A stretch of 45,193 nucleotides of DNA. Origin: Geobacteraceae bacterium GWC2_53_11. GTDB taxonomy: Bacteria > Desulfobacterota > Desulfuromonadia > Geobacterales > Pseudopelobacteraceae. The stretch covers positions 1 through 45,193 of the forward strand of contig MGZJ01000078.1 of NCBI GenBank assembly GCA_001802645.1, read 5' to 3'. Made by a program: the position numbers and the translations under genes. The notes below the pieces were generated by a model. That model was not told where the DNA came from, made no database searches, and saw nothing but the letters and a program-made list of their open reading frames with translations. Positions 32,276-41,634 of the stretch are shown one piece after another (the first letter of the stretch is position 1; every line of letters begins with the position of its first letter).

Positions 32276-33721
32276 ATGGATTCAGAAAAGCAGGAAGTGT
32301 ATCTTCAGGACTGGAAAAACCATGAAGCATGTGCCGAACGGATGTTGCCGATTATTGGCCGGATGTACCGCGAGAATAATGTTGTGCCCACGGTGTACGG
32401 TCGTCCGCTGGTGCATTGTTCGGTGATCGACATCCTCAAGGCCCATCGCTTTGCCAGGCTGATCATCGATACGGAGCTTTCCGTTACAGATACCCTGCCG
32501 CTTGTGGAAGCGATGGCCAAGCTTGATCTCGCACCTGCCCGTGTTGATCTCGGCAAGTTGATCGTGAAATACCAGAGTCTGAACGGTTCAATGACCGTTG
32601 AGGCTTTCGTCAGCCAGGAACTGGGCAAAATCAATACCGGCCGCGGTGCTCTGCGCCCTGAACCGCAGGATGTTGTCCTGTACGGTTTCGGCCGTATCGG
32701 CCGTCTCTTGGCCCGGATTCTGGTGGAAAAAGCGGGTAGCGGTGAAAAACTGCGTATCAGGGCTGCTGTCGTTCGCAAAGGAGGCGCTGACGACCTGCTG
32801 AAACGCGCCAGCCTGCTGCGTCGCGACTCCGTTCATGGCCCTTTTGACGGCATCATTACCATTGACGAGCAGGAAAATGCCATTATCGCCAACGGCAACA
32901 TGATTCGTATTATTTACGCCGATGCGCCTGAAAACATCGATTACACCCAGTATGGCATCCACGATGCCATACTGATCGACAACACCGGCAAGTGGCGTGA
33001 CCGTGAAGGCTTGGGTAAACATCTCAAGGCCAAGGGAATTGCCAAGGTTGTTCTTACCGCTCCGGGCAAAGGCGACATCCCCAATGTGGTTTCCGGCATC
33101 AATGATGAACTGATTACGGAGCAGGAACAGATTTTCTCGGCCGCCAGCTGCACCACCAATGCGATTGTTCCGGTGCTGAAGGCTGTCAACGACCGTTTCG
33201 GAATCGTGAGCGGTCACGTGGAAACCTGCCACTCATATACCAACGACCAGAACCTGATCGATAACTATCACAAAGCTTCACGGCGCGGGCGCAGTGCCCC
33301 TCTCAACATGGTTATTACCGAAACCGGCGCTGCCAAGGCTGTTGCCAAAGTTATTCCGGAGCTGGGCGGTAAGCTGACCGGTAACGCCATTCGCGTGCCG
33401 ACCCCGAACGTCTCCCTGGCGATCCTGAACCTTGAACTGGCCCATCCGGTCGATGTTGCCGGGATCAACAGTTACCTGCGTAATATGTCGCTTGATTCGC
33501 CCCTGCAGAACCAGATTGATTATACCAATTCACCCGAAGTCGTTTCGAGCGACTTTGTCGGCTCGCGTCATGCGGGCGTGGTTGATTCGCTGGCGACAAT
33601 CGCCCAGGGAAATCGCTGTGTCCTGTATGTCTGGTACGATAATGAATTCGGGTACAGCTGCCAGGTAGTACGCATGGTTCAGCAGATGGCCGGTTTGGAA
33701 CTGCCGACCCTGCCGAGCTGA
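32276..33721 (+). CDS. gap: Glyceraldehyde-3-phosphate dehydrogenase, long form
   Basis: I chose ATG 32276 after GGGAGGAAG; the frame opens earlier at 32213 but lacks a ribosome site. The 481-aa product has a 130-residue N-terminal extension, then GFGRIGR (137-143, NAD binding), and the catalytic motif SAASCTTNAIVPV with C292. Later WYDNEFGYS is also typical. The dehydrogenase part is about 350 residues, so the size matches the extended GAPDH type found in several proteobacteria. It oxidises G3P with NAD(P) and phosphate, or works in reverse in gluconeogenesis. The function of the extension is not known. Confidence 0.9.
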   Translation: MDSEKQEVYLQDWKNHEACAERMLPIIGRMYRENNVVPTVYGRPLVHCSVIDILKAHRFARLIIDTELSVTDTLPLVEAMAKLDLAPARVDLGKLIVKYQSLNGSMTVEAFVSQELGKINTGRGALRPEPQDVVLYGFGRIGRLLARILVEKAGSGEKLRIRAAVVRKGGADDLLKRASLLRRDSVHGPFDGIITIDEQENAIIANGNMIRIIYADAPENIDYTQYGIHDAILIDNTGKWRDREGLGKHLKAKGIAKVVLTAPGKGDIPNVVSGINDELITEQEQIFSAASCTTNAIVPVLKAVNDRFGIVSGHVETCHSYTNDQNLIDNYHKASRRGRSAPLNMVITETGAAKAVAKVIPELGGKLTGNAIRVPTPNVSLAILNLELAHPVDVAGINSYLRNMSLDSPLQNQIDYTNSPEVVSSDFVGSRHAGVVDSLATIAQGNRCVLYVWYDNEFGYSCQVVRMVQQMAGLELPTLPS

Positions 33722-33773
33722 TAAGCTGAAGCAACTCCATTCTGTGGCGACTGCTCGCCAAGGAGTCTTACGT

Positions 33774-34487
33774 ATGACACTGCACACAAACTCCCCCCGC
33801 TCAGCGGGGGGAGATCATAGCGCTCATTTTGACCATCTGGCCTCCGACCATTCCCATGACAGCAATCCGCTGATGATTGAATACCGGCTGCTGTATGATG
33901 AATACTGTGCCCTGAAGCATCGGTATGAGATCCTCGACAAGGAAAAAAACAGTCTGAAAACGCAGTTGGGTGAGATGGACCGCTCGCTTGATCTGGCAAC
34001 CCGGATCGACCCCATGACCGGGTTGGCTAACCGCCGTGATATCATGGAAAAGATGGAGCGGGAATTGAGCCGCTCCGAGCGTCACGGGAGAACCTTTTCC
34101 GTCATGCTTGTCGATCTGGATAACTTCAAACAGCTGAACGAGAAATATGGCTACAACGACGGCGACGATGTGCTGGTGGAAGTGGCGCGTGTGCTGATGA
34201 GTTGTGTCCGGAATGAAGATGTCTGTGCCCGCTGGGGGGGGGAGGAATTTCTCTTTCTGCTTACGGAAACGAACATCGAGGGAGCCACGACGCTTGCCCG
34301 CAAGATACTTGAATCCATTTCGATGACGGAATTCAAGGCCAATCGCCCTGGTATCAACATTACCGCAAGCATTGGTGTTTGTGAATATCAGGCGGGGCAG
34401 TCGCTCTATGAATGCGTATCAAAGGCGGATCAAGCGCTCAGGAAGGCCAAACAGGCAGGAAAAAACCGTTTTGTGATTGCAGCGTGA
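33774..34487 (+). CDS. GGDEF diguanylate cyclase
   Basis: I chose ATG 33774 after AAGGAGT. The 237-aa product has a short N-terminal part with a coiled coil (about 38-72), then a GGDEF domain. The active-site motif is GGEEF (155-159), with the inhibitory RxxD site (R146-D149) five residues before it, as in product-inhibited enzymes. Substrate-binding patterns DPMTGLANRR and DLDNFKQLNEKYG are intact, so it should make c-di-GMP from GTP. No sensor domain is present in the sequence seen. A strong GC hairpin sits at 33791-33813 within the first codons; M34 (33873) is an alternative start. Confidence 0.85.
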   Translation: MTLHTNSPRSAGGDHSAHFDHLASDHSHDSNPLMIEYRLLYDEYCALKHRYEILDKEKNSLKTQLGEMDRSLDLATRIDPMTGLANRRDIMEKMERELSRSERHGRTFSVMLVDLDNFKQLNEKYGYNDGDDVLVEVARVLMSCVRNEDVCARWGGEEFLFLLTETNIEGATTLARKILESISMTEFKANRPGINITASIGVCEYQAGQSLYECVSKADQALRKAKQAGKNRFVIAA

Positions 34488-34503
34488 AAGGCTAAACGAT
34501 AGT

Positions 34504-34622
34504 TGGCCACAGAGGCACAGAGACGCAGAGGAATCACAAAGCATTTGTTTATAAACAAGAACAGATTAGTGAAGCGATGTAATCATAATGTTTTTCTCTG
34601 TGCCTCTGTGTCTCCGTGGCAC
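34504..34622. repeat. Palindromic intergenic repeat element
   Basis: GCCACAGAGGCACAGAGACGCAGAG on the left and the reverse complement of CTCTGTGCCTCTGTGTCTCCGTGGC on the right match at about 21 of 25 positions. The centre is AT-rich. It separates the convergent GGDEF and cupin genes and may serve as terminator for both. Confidence 0.75.
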
Positions 34623-34629
34623 ATGTTTT

Positions 34630-34974
34630 TCAAGAGTTCTTGTTTCCTTCGAAATGAACCGCAACCCAGACCGTTTTTTTGTCCGTGTCGGTCCGTTCCA
34701 CCCGGTGCCGGCAGTGCGCGGGAATCAGCATATGGTCGCCAGGTTTTAACGTAGTCGGGGCGGCGTTGCCCTCAAACAACAACGTCGCCCCTCCGCTTAC
34801 CAGCAGTACCCACTCATCCCATTTCTGATCGTACCACTCACCCTGTGGCGTTGTATGCCCGTCCGATACAATCCGCTCGATCCTGACATTACCCGACTCA
34901 GCCAGAATCTGAATAAGCTCTTCCTGAACTGTTGAGGGAATATCGCCGAACAGGTTGTGTGTCTGTGTGGGCAC
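34630..34974 (-). CDS. Cupin domain protein
   Basis: The 114-aa product starts at GTG 34974-34972, whose first base is shared with the stop (TAG) of the upstream gene. The pattern EWVLLVSGGATLLFEGN, then LKPGDHMLIPAHCRHRVERT, is a small cupin barrel with histidines in the second motif. W-D-E-W suggests the first metal motif is degenerate. The substrate cannot be assigned. It is the third gene of a minus-strand operon. Confidence 0.75.
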   Translation of the reverse strand: MPTQTHNLFGDIPSTVQEELIQILAESGNVRIERIVSDGHTTPQGEWYDQKWDEWVLLVSGGATLLFEGNAAPTTLKPGDHMLIPAHCRHRVERTDTDKKTVWVAVHFEGNKNS

Positions 34975-35669
34975 TATTTAATGGTTTTCTTGGCGGGGTC
35001 TTCAGCAGGATGTGCTGTTGTTGTACCTGGTTTGTCCAGTTTCAGCACCGAGGAAAGACGTGCATTTTCAGCTTTCAACTCCTCCACTTTACGGGTCAAT
35101 TCCAGTTGTTCGATCTTGAGTTTGTCAGCCCGGCTTTGCTCCCCTGATAGCTGTGCAACCTTGGCGGTCAGGGCGGTTTTTTCGTCTTTAAGCGCCTCAA
35201 ATTCCTTGTTCATTTTCTGGCAGGCGACGGATTCGGTGCGCAGCCGCTCCAGTTCTGCTTTGCGATCCTCAAACAATTTCAGTTTCGCCTTGACTGCGGT
35301 AAACTGCTTTTCAATAGCTTCAAGTTCCGTTGATGCCCGGACAAATTCAACGCGTGAAAGTGCTGATGCAGTGGCAACTTCAGCCGCATCTATGGCAAGT
35401 TTAATCTCTTTTTCCGCTTCCGGGTTTATGTCGCCAAAACCGAACAGTGACTTGCCGGTTGTAAGGCTTTCGTCCGCCTGTTTCAGTGCCGTTTTTGCCC
35501 GCTCCAGGTCAGCTGAAGCCTCTTTATTCCCTTCAATTTTTGCCGCAGTCGCTTCGACAGCCGATTTGGTCGCCTCCAGCTGAAGCAGCGTTTTATTTTT
35601 TTCTGCAGCGAATGCGCTTGAGAGTGACAGGCCGAACAATGCGATGAGAAAAAAGCTTAACTTATTCAT
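34974..35669 (-). CDS. Exported coiled-coil protein of unknown function
   Basis: The 231-aa product begins with a clear signal peptide (MNKLSFFLIALFGLSLSSAFA-A, cleavage after residue 21) and is then almost entirely helical, with Ala/Glu/Lys/Leu heptads (about 26-215). It begins after GAGGAG, which overlaps the stop of the upstream gene, so the two are coupled. Probably a periplasmic or outer-membrane-associated helical protein. The A-x-A helical repeats resemble DUF4398-type proteins. Confidence 0.65.
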   Translation of the reverse strand: MNKLSFFLIALFGLSLSSAFAAEKNKTLLQLEATKSAVEATAAKIEGNKEASADLERAKTALKQADESLTTGKSLFGFGDINPEAEKEIKLAIDAAEVATASALSRVEFVRASTELEAIEKQFTAVKAKLKLFEDRKAELERLRTESVACQKMNKEFEALKDEKTALTAKVAQLSGEQSRADKLKIEQLELTRKVEELKAENARLSSVLKLDKPGTTTAHPAEDPAKKTIK

Positions 35670-35675
35670 GTTGAT

Positions 35676-36053
35676 TTACTCCTCACCCTGACGAAATTTT
35701 TCCAGCCGGGCATCCGTTTTTTTCAATTCTGAACGGCGTACGGCAAGTTTTTCCAGAATTTCCAGCTCGGCTGCCTTGGCATCTGCGGCATTCAGCTGTA
35801 TTTCAGCAAATTCCATTTGCCGGACCGCAAGTTTTTCCTTTCCTGCGGCAAAGTTGACTTTGGCGTCGGTAATGCTTGCTTTTGCTGCCTCAAGAAGTTT
35901 TTTTGCATATTCTCCAACGGAGGTAGTGGCCGCTTTCGCGGCTCGCTGTTCAAGTTGTCCCAGCTTGCTTTCAGAGGCGGTGGGGGCAGCGGCAAGGGCG
36001 AACGAAGAAAAACAGATCAGGAAAAAGATGGCTGGTAGAATTATTCTGCGCAT
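35676..36053 (-). CDS. Exported helical protein, DUF4398-like
   Basis: The 125-aa product has a signal peptide (MRRIILPAIFFLICFSSFALA-A) and a helical body with repeated A..A.A.IT.AK...AA.KEK patterns, similar to DUF4398 proteins. The start ATG is 8 bases after AAGGAG. It heads the operon with the coiled-coil and cupin genes, and the divergent GAF/HD-GYP gene lies 325 bases away. The function is not known; a cell-envelope role is likely. Confidence 0.6.
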   Translation of the reverse strand: MRRIILPAIFFLICFSSFALAAAPTASESKLGQLEQRAAKAATTSVGEYAKKLLEAAKASITDAKVNFAAGKEKLAVRQMEFAEIQLNAADAKAAELEILEKLAVRRSELKKTDARLEKFRQGEE

Positions 36054-36378
36054 ACGTCGTTACTCCTTCAGAAAATTTCATCAGATAGTACCACCGAATT
36101 GTTAAATTTCAACTATAAAACGTAGAAAAAACGGGGGTGAGGAAATGGAGGCTGATCTTGTATAACTTTATTTTATGCATGTAATATTATTCTGGTTTAT
36201 GGATCGTTACTTTGATATACACATTCACGAATTCAAATTGTCCGATACCTTTTTCCGGACCATTTTAATGTGGATATTCGCGGTAGTATATTTAGCTTCG
36301 CGCAAAGAAAATTAAGTATACCCTGTTTTAAATTGCTTTTTGTTTTGAGTATATAAGATGTTTGTGGAGGAAATGCAC
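36054..36378. other. Divergent intergenic region
   Basis: About 325 AT-rich bases separate the minus-strand operon from the + strand signalling operon. Promoters for both should be here. TATAAG-like words occur at 36352-36357, but I could not pair them with a good -35, and no gene is visible. Confidence 0.4.
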
Positions 36379-37743
36379 ATGGCGCTGGTTACTCTTGAAA
36401 AAATTATGAAAAAGCGGGCGTTTGCACCGGTGCTTCATAGTATTGTTGCCGCCCTTGAGTCATCTGTCGTTATTGAAGATGTTGAGGGGAAGCTTTTGCT
36501 GGCTACCTATGGTGCTGAAAAGGGCGATCGCTACCCGGTGAGTGTCTCTGGTGAGGTTGTCGGATGGGTAAGCGGCTCCGAGAAGGCGGCTTCTATTGCC
36601 ATGCTGCTCTCCTGCCAGGCGGAGTCGGAAATCGAAAAAAGAACTTTGGCAAGTGAAATGCTCACCAAATACAAGGAAATAACCCTGCTGTACGATATTG
36701 TCGAGAAAATCTCGTCCTGTCTTGATACCAAGGAAGTTGCCCGCCTCGTTATCGAGGAGGCGCGCAGGGTTATCAAGCTGAGCAGCGTGTCGGTGCTGCT
36801 GCTGAACAAGGAAACCGAAACCCTGGAGCTGATCGGCGAATTCGGCCATGACCAGGAACAGCCCACCGTCAGTTGGGGGGTGGGAATTGCCGGGAGCGTA
36901 TTGTCATCGGGACGTGCCGAGATCGTCAATGATGTTCATTCCGACCCCCGCTTTGTCGAAGGAGTCGTCACGATCTGTTCGCTGATGTGCGCTCCTCTGA
37001 AAGCAAAGGATACGGTTGTCGGCGTCATCAAGCTGGGCAGTGATCAGCCGGTGACTTACACGGCGGAAGATCTGAAGCTTTTTACCACCCTCGCTTCCCT
37101 TGCTGCCGTTGCCATTGAAAACGCCGGTCTGTATGAACAGTTGAAGGAAGCCTTTTATACGACCGTTTACACGCTCGCGGAAACAATTGAAAAGCGTGAT
37201 CCCTACACGGGGAATCATACCAAGCGGGTCATGGAGTACAGTCTGGCCATCGGCAAGAATCTCGGGCTGTCTGAACAGGATATGGCCCGCCTTCAGCTTG
37301 GCGCTGTCCTGCACGACATCGGCAAGATCGGCGTCCGTGACAGTGTGCTGCTCAAGGAGTCGAGTCTTAACGACGAGGAGTTTGAACAAATCAAGAAGCA
37401 TGCCGTGTACGGCGAAGAGATCATCAGCCGTATTGCATCGTTGCAGTCAGCGATACCCGGCGTGAAGCACCATCATGAGAAATTCAACGGCAGGGGCTAT
37501 CCCGACGGACTCAAGGGCGAGGAGATCGATATTACCGCCCGGATTATCGCCGTGGCGGATTCTTTTGATGCCATGACGACGAACCGGCCGTACCGCCAGG
37601 GTTTAAGTCTTGATGAGGCATTTGAGGAACTGCGGAAATACTCCGGATCGCAGTTTGATCCGGAGATAGTGGATGCGTTTTTTGCCGCCGATGTGATGGA
37701 AGCTTTTTTTGCGGCAAACTCGCGACAGAAAATTATACTCTGA
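36379..37743 (+). CDS. GAF-HD-GYP c-di-GMP phosphodiesterase
   Basis: I chose ATG 36379 because GTGGAGG lies 8 bases before it; ATG 36358 has no such site. The 454-aa product has a variable N-terminus (1-100), a GAF domain (about 115-255, ending AIENAGLY), and an HD-GYP domain (about 265-425) with HTKRV, HDIGKIG, HHEKFNGRGYPDG and TNRPYR. All catalytic HD-GYP residues are present, so it should break c-di-GMP. The GAF may sense a small ligand or redox state. It opens the signalling cluster and opposes the diguanylate cyclase at 33774. Confidence 0.9.
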   Translation: MALVTLEKIMKKRAFAPVLHSIVAALESSVVIEDVEGKLLLATYGAEKGDRYPVSVSGEVVGWVSGSEKAASIAMLLSCQAESEIEKRTLASEMLTKYKEITLLYDIVEKISSCLDTKEVARLVIEEARRVIKLSSVSVLLLNKETETLELIGEFGHDQEQPTVSWGVGIAGSVLSSGRAEIVNDVHSDPRFVEGVVTICSLMCAPLKAKDTVVGVIKLGSDQPVTYTAEDLKLFTTLASLAAVAIENAGLYEQLKEAFYTTVYTLAETIEKRDPYTGNHTKRVMEYSLAIGKNLGLSEQDMARLQLGAVLHDIGKIGVRDSVLLKESSLNDEEFEQIKKHAVYGEEIISRIASLQSAIPGVKHHHEKFNGRGYPDGLKGEEIDITARIIAVADSFDAMTTNRPYRQGLSLDEAFEELRKYSGSQFDPEIVDAFFAADVMEAFFAANSRQKIIL

Positions 37744-37766
37744 TATTTTATACGGGGAGCATGCAT

Positions 37767-38141
37767 ATGCCAAAGGTACTGATAGTTGATGATGAACCGT
37801 TTATCAGGCTGCTTCTGGAGCAGACGCTTGAAGATCTGGAAGACGAAGGGGTTGAGCTGATAACCGCCGATAATGGCGAAACGGCACTGCAAATTATCCG
37901 GGACGAAATGCCCGAAATCGTCTTTCTTGATGTCATGATGCCGAAGATGAACGGATTCGACGTCTGCAACACGGTCAAAAACGAACTCGGCATCAACGGG
38001 GTGTATATTGTCCTGCTGACGGCCAAAGGGCAGGAATTTGACCGGCAGAAAGGGATTGATGTCGGGGCTGATATCTACATGACGAAGCCGTTCAATCCGG
38101 ATGAAGTGCTTGACAAGGCGAAGCAGGTCCTGGGGCTTTGA
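37767..38141 (+). CDS. CheY-like single-domain response regulator 1
   Basis: I chose ATG 37767, spaced 7 bases after GGAG; ATG 37761 is too close to that site. The 124-aa product is a bare receiver domain: D10-D11 acidic pair, the phosphorylation aspartate in FLDVMMPKMNGFD, the conserved T in LLTAKG and K in MTKPF. It has no output domain. It is closely similar to the next receiver (38173), so the two are a tandem duplication. Confidence 0.85.
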   Translation: MPKVLIVDDEPFIRLLLEQTLEDLEDEGVELITADNGETALQIIRDEMPEIVFLDVMMPKMNGFDVCNTVKNELGINGVYIVLLTAKGQEFDRQKGIDVGADIYMTKPFNPDEVLDKAKQVLGL

Positions 38142-38172
38142 GGTTGCTCAGTAATGTTTACCGGAGTGTTGA

Positions 38173-38541
38173 ATGCCTAAGATACTGATTGTTGATGATG
38201 ACCCCTGTATCCGGCTTCTCCTCAGGCAGGTGCTTGAAGAGCTGGAGGATGAAGGGGTTGAGCTTGTCACCGCCGATAACGGATTGACGGCACTTGATAT
38301 TATCAGGAATGAGACCCCCGAGGTCGTTTTTCTTGATGTCATGATGCCGAAGATGAACGGTTTTGATGTCTGTAAATCGGTCAAAGGCGACAGCACCCGT
38401 TCTTTTGTCGTCCTGCTGACGGTAAAAGGGCAGAGAGTGGACAAGCAGAGGGGGTTGGAGGCCGGTGCCGATATTTATATGACGAAACCGTTCAGCCCCG
38501 AAGAAGTCCTTAAGGTTGCCCGAAACATCCTCGGTCTATAG
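38173..38541 (+). CDS. CheY-like single-domain response regulator 2
   Basis: The 122-aa receiver shares most residues with the first copy: ILIVDDDPCIRLLL, FLDVMMPKMNGFDVC, LLTVKGQ, ADIYMTKPF. The active-site residues are intact. It directly precedes an Hpt gene (3 bases gap), so it may take phosphate from it. The two receivers could serve as sink and signal, as in multi-CheY systems; this is inference. Confidence 0.85.
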   Translation: MPKILIVDDDPCIRLLLRQVLEELEDEGVELVTADNGLTALDIIRNETPEVVFLDVMMPKMNGFDVCKSVKGDSTRSFVVLLTVKGQRVDKQRGLEAGADIYMTKPFSPEEVLKVARNILGL

Positions 38542-38543
38542 CG

Positions 38544-38885
38544 ATGGGTACCCACGTCAACAAGCAGAATGCCCTCCGGTGGCTGGAAGGCGATGAACGG
38601 ATGTTTGGCCGCATCAAGGCCATCTTCCAAAAAAACATCCCTTCCCAGGTGATGCAGCTCAAGGAATGTCTCGACAAAGGGGACAACGGGGCGGTCGAGC
38701 GGTTGGCGCATACCATCATGGGCTCTTCGGCAATGCTGGGAGCGGGGGGGATGAGCGAAGAGGCACGGAAGATTGAGCTTTGTGCCATTGAAGGTGACAG
38801 TGCCACGGCCCGTCTTCATTTTGAACGTTTTGCGGCAGAGTATGAGAAAGTGATGGCGGAACTGGGTGCGGAGGGAGAAGCGTGA
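38544..38885 (+). CDS. Histidine phosphotransfer (Hpt) protein
   Basis: The 113-aa product is a free Hpt domain. The motif LAHTIMGSSAMLGA (about 54-67) carries the phosphorylated histidine (AHxxKGS-type, with M in place of the usual lysine). It has no kinase domain. Its stop TGA overlaps the next ATG (TGATG at 38883-38887). It would shuttle phosphate between the nearby receivers and kinase-linked receivers. Confidence 0.8.
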   Translation: MGTHVNKQNALRWLEGDERMFGRIKAIFQKNIPSQVMQLKECLDKGDNGAVERLAHTIMGSSAMLGAGGMSEEARKIELCAIEGDSATARLHFERFAAEYEKVMAELGAEGEA

Positions 38886-40063
38886 TGGACATCCTGATTG
38901 TTGATGATGAAGAGATGGTCCGGTATGTGTTGACGGAAAAGCTTACGGAGTCAGGATTTTCGGTTACAGCCGTCGCTGACGGGATGAGCGCGGTGAAACT
39001 GTTTCGCGATACGGTTTTTGATGCCGTGCTTCTCGACCTTAAAATGCCGGGTATGGACGGGATTGAAACATTAAAGGAGCTTCGAAAGCTGAGTCCGGAC
39101 ACCCCGATAATCATGGTGACAGCTTTTGGCGACATCGTTACCGCGGTGGAAGCGATCAAACTAGGTGCCTATGATTTTGTCGAAAAGCCCCCCCAGATAA
39201 GCAGAATTATGGTGACCCTCAGGCGTGCCATTGAAAAAGCCGCACTGGAGCGCGAACTCAGGAATATGGGCCGGAATGCCGAGGCTTCGGTTGCCCTGAA
39301 ACAGGCGTATGAAAAACTGAAGGAACTGGATCTTGCCAAGACGGCATTTCTCTCCTCGATCTCCCACGAATTGCGCACCCCCCTCACTTCCATCATCGGC
39401 TATGCGGAAATCAGCAGAAAGAAGCTTGCCAAAGCTATTCCCGACATCCGGAACGACAATGCCAGGAGCGCCGAAAAACTGCACCAGGTTGAAGAGAATC
39501 TCGATACCATCGTTTCGGAATCGGAGAAGCTGACGAGATTGATCGAAAGTATCCTTGACCTGACGGCCATGGAGGCGGGAACCGCGGAATGGAAATGGGA
39601 GCCGCTTTCTCTGCGCGATATTGTTGAAAACTGCGCCGGCCAGTTTGCTGCCACATTCAGAAAACGGGGTCTCGATTTTACCGTGGAGATTGAGGGCAAA
39701 CTCCCCCTGATCAAGGGAGACCGCTTCAGGCTGTCCCAGATGATCAGCCAACTTCTGGCCAATGCGGCTTCCTTTACCGCCCAGGGGGGGGTGACGTGCC
39801 GGGCCAAAAGAGGCAACGGGAAGATTGAGCTGAGTATCGCCGATACCGGCAAGGGGATCTGCGCCTCGCAGCAGGGGGTGATTTTTGAAAAATTCAGCCA
39901 GATTGGCGACATACTGACCGACAAGCCGAAAGGAGTCGGGCTTGGCCTCTCCATATGCAGGCTGATCGCGGGATACCATGGCGGAAAAATAGGGGTCGAA
40001 AGCGAGCCGGGCAGGGGGAGCGTTTTCACCATAGAACTACCGTTTGAGGAAGGGGTGTTATGA
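38885..40063 (+). CDS. Receiver-histidine kinase hybrid
   Basis: ATG 38885 overlaps the Hpt stop. The 392-aa product has an N-terminal receiver (1-120, phospho-Asp in LLDLKMPGMDG), a coiled linker, then HisKA ([21 protein letters not shown], about 153-175, with the active histidine) and an HATPase domain with GVGLGLSICR. It has no membrane segment, so it is cytoplasmic and driven through its receiver, perhaps by the Hpt. The stretch between the two kinase helices is longer than usual by about 20 residues, as in the next two kinases. Confidence 0.9.
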   Translation: MDILIVDDEEMVRYVLTEKLTESGFSVTAVADGMSAVKLFRDTVFDAVLLDLKMPGMDGIETLKELRKLSPDTPIIMVTAFGDIVTAVEAIKLGAYDFVEKPPQISRIMVTLRRAIEKAALERELRNMGRNAEASVALKQAYEKLKELDLAKTAFLSSISHELRTPLTSIIGYAEISRKKLAKAIPDIRNDNARSAEKLHQVEENLDTIVSESEKLTRLIESILDLTAMEAGTAEWKWEPLSLRDIVENCAGQFAATFRKRGLDFTVEIEGKLPLIKGDRFRLSQMISQLLANAASFTAQGGVTCRAKRGNGKIELSIADTGKGICASQQGVIFEKFSQIGDILTDKPKGVGLGLSICRLIAGYHGGKIGVESEPGRGSVFTIELPFEEGVL

Positions 40064-41634
40064 TGGCCATTCCGGCAATAAAAATACTGATCGTGGATGA
40101 CGACATCTTTGTCAGGGAAATGCTCTCATCCATCCTCGAAGGGAGCGGCTACACGATCGTGACCGCCGAGAACGGCCTGGAAGCGCTCGAAAAGTGCATC
40201 GCCGACTCAACCATCGACCTGATCGTCTCCGATGTTAACATGCCGGAGATGGACGGCATTCAGCTGATCAAGGAAATTCGCAGGCAGGGGTTGGATGTCC
40301 CGATCATCATGGTGACCGGGGTCAGCAGCATTTCCGTTGCGGTTGATGCCCTCAGCAGCGGCGCCATCGATTATGTGCTTAAGGATGAAGGTATTGAAGA
40401 AACCATCAACATTACCGTCAAACGGGCCCTTGCCAAGCATCAGCTCAAACTGCAGAACCTTCAGCTCATTGCCGATCTGGCTGCTAAAACAACCGAACAG
40501 GAAGACACGCTCTCCTACCTGACCGCCATCATCAATAATATGCCGGACGGCCTCCTCGTTACCAATGCCCAGGCCCGCATTACGCTTGCTAATCCGGCCC
40601 TCGGCAGGATGTTCGGGGTGAATGAGGCTGGACTGTTGAACATGAATTGCCAGGAGGTCTCCAGCGGGAATCTGGCGCCGCTCTTTGACATGATCTGTTC
40701 GCAGCTTGACCACCCGGTTTCGGTCCAGGTCGAGTTGGAAGGAGGGAGGACCGGGTCGGCGGTTGCCGCGGCAATCAGCAAGAAGCAGACATCCTCCGGC
40801 AGGCCGGATGAGTTTATCGGTAATCTGGTGATCGTGCGTGATGTGACGTCCGAGAAGGAAATAGAGCGGATGAAGGATGATTTCCTTTCAACCGTATCCC
40901 ATGAACTGAGAACTCCCTTGACGTCGGTGCTTGGTTTTACCAAGGTAATCCGCAAAAAACTGGAAGATGTGGTTTTCCCCCAATTGCGTCAAAATGATGT
41001 CAAAACCGAACGGACGGTCCAGCAGATCAATGAGAATATCGGGATTATCATCTCCGAGGGAGAGCGGCTCACGACGCTGATCAATGATGTCCTTGACCTT
41101 TCCAAGATGGAGGCGGGGAAAATAGAGTGGAAACGGGAATGCACTCCGATCCCGGAAATTCTGGAACAGGCCATTGCCGCCACAACGTCGCTGTTTGAAA
41201 CCAAGGGGATTGCCATTGTCAATAATATTGCCGAAGGGCTTCCCTCTGTTTCCTGCGACCGGGACAGGATTGTGCAGGTGGTGATCAACCTGCTCTCCAA
41301 TGCCCTGAAGTTTACCGACAGCGGTTCCGTCACCGTAACGGCGCGGGCAGCTTCTGATAGCGACAGCCCAGGGGGGAGCGTGCAGCCGTCTGTTATGGTT
41401 TCGATTGTTGATACCGGCATCGGTATTGCCGAAAAGGATCAGCAGAATGTCTTTGAGAAGTTCAAGCAGGTAGGAGATACCTTGACTGACCGGCCGAAAG
41501 GTACCGGTCTGGGGCTTCCCATCTGCAAGCAGATTGTTGAACATCACGGCGGAGAAATCTGGGTGAAGAGCTGTCCGGGAAAGGGGAGCAGATTCTCGTT
41601 CATCCTCCCTCTGTCATCAGTTGACTGCGCATGA
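40060..41634 (+). CDS. Receiver-PAS-histidine kinase
   Basis: Start ATG 40060 overlaps the upstream stop (ATGA). The 524-aa product has a receiver (1-125, [11 protein letters not shown]), a coiled linker, a PAS domain (about 155-270; [22 protein letters not shown] in part), HisKA ([16 protein letters not shown]) and HATPase ([10 protein letters not shown]). No membrane segments. The kinase core is a close paralogue of the neighbours. The PAS could sense redox or a ligand. The phospho-Asp receiver at the N-terminus makes it an internal member of a relay. Confidence 0.9.
   Translation: MMAIPAIKILIVDDDIFVREMLSSILEGSGYTIVTAENGLEALEKCIADSTIDLIVSDVNMPEMDGIQLIKEIRRQGLDVPIIMVTGVSSISVAVDALSSGAIDYVLKDEGIEETINITVKRALAKHQLKLQNLQLIADLAAKTTEQEDTLSYLTAIINNMPDGLLVTNAQARITLANPALGRMFGVNEAGLLNMNCQEVSSGNLAPLFDMICSQLDHPVSVQVELEGGRTGSAVAAAISKKQTSSGRPDEFIGNLVIVRDVTSEKEIERMKDDFLSTVSHELRTPLTSVLGFTKVIRKKLEDVVFPQLRQNDVKTERTVQQINENIGIIISEGERLTTLINDVLDLSKMEAGKIEWKRECTPIPEILEQAIAATTSLFETKGIAIVNNIAEGLPSVSCDRDRIVQVVINLLSNALKFTDSGSVTVTARAASDSDSPGGSVQPSVMVSIVDTGIGIAEKDQQNVFEKFKQVGDTLTDRPKGTGLGLPICKQIVEHHGGEIWVKSCPGKGSRFSFILPLSSVDCA

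Noticed and set aside
34503-34754. Plus-strand 83-aa frame after the GGDEF gene
   Set aside because: It lies inside the palindromic repeat and continues into the reverse of the cupin gene. Not a gene.
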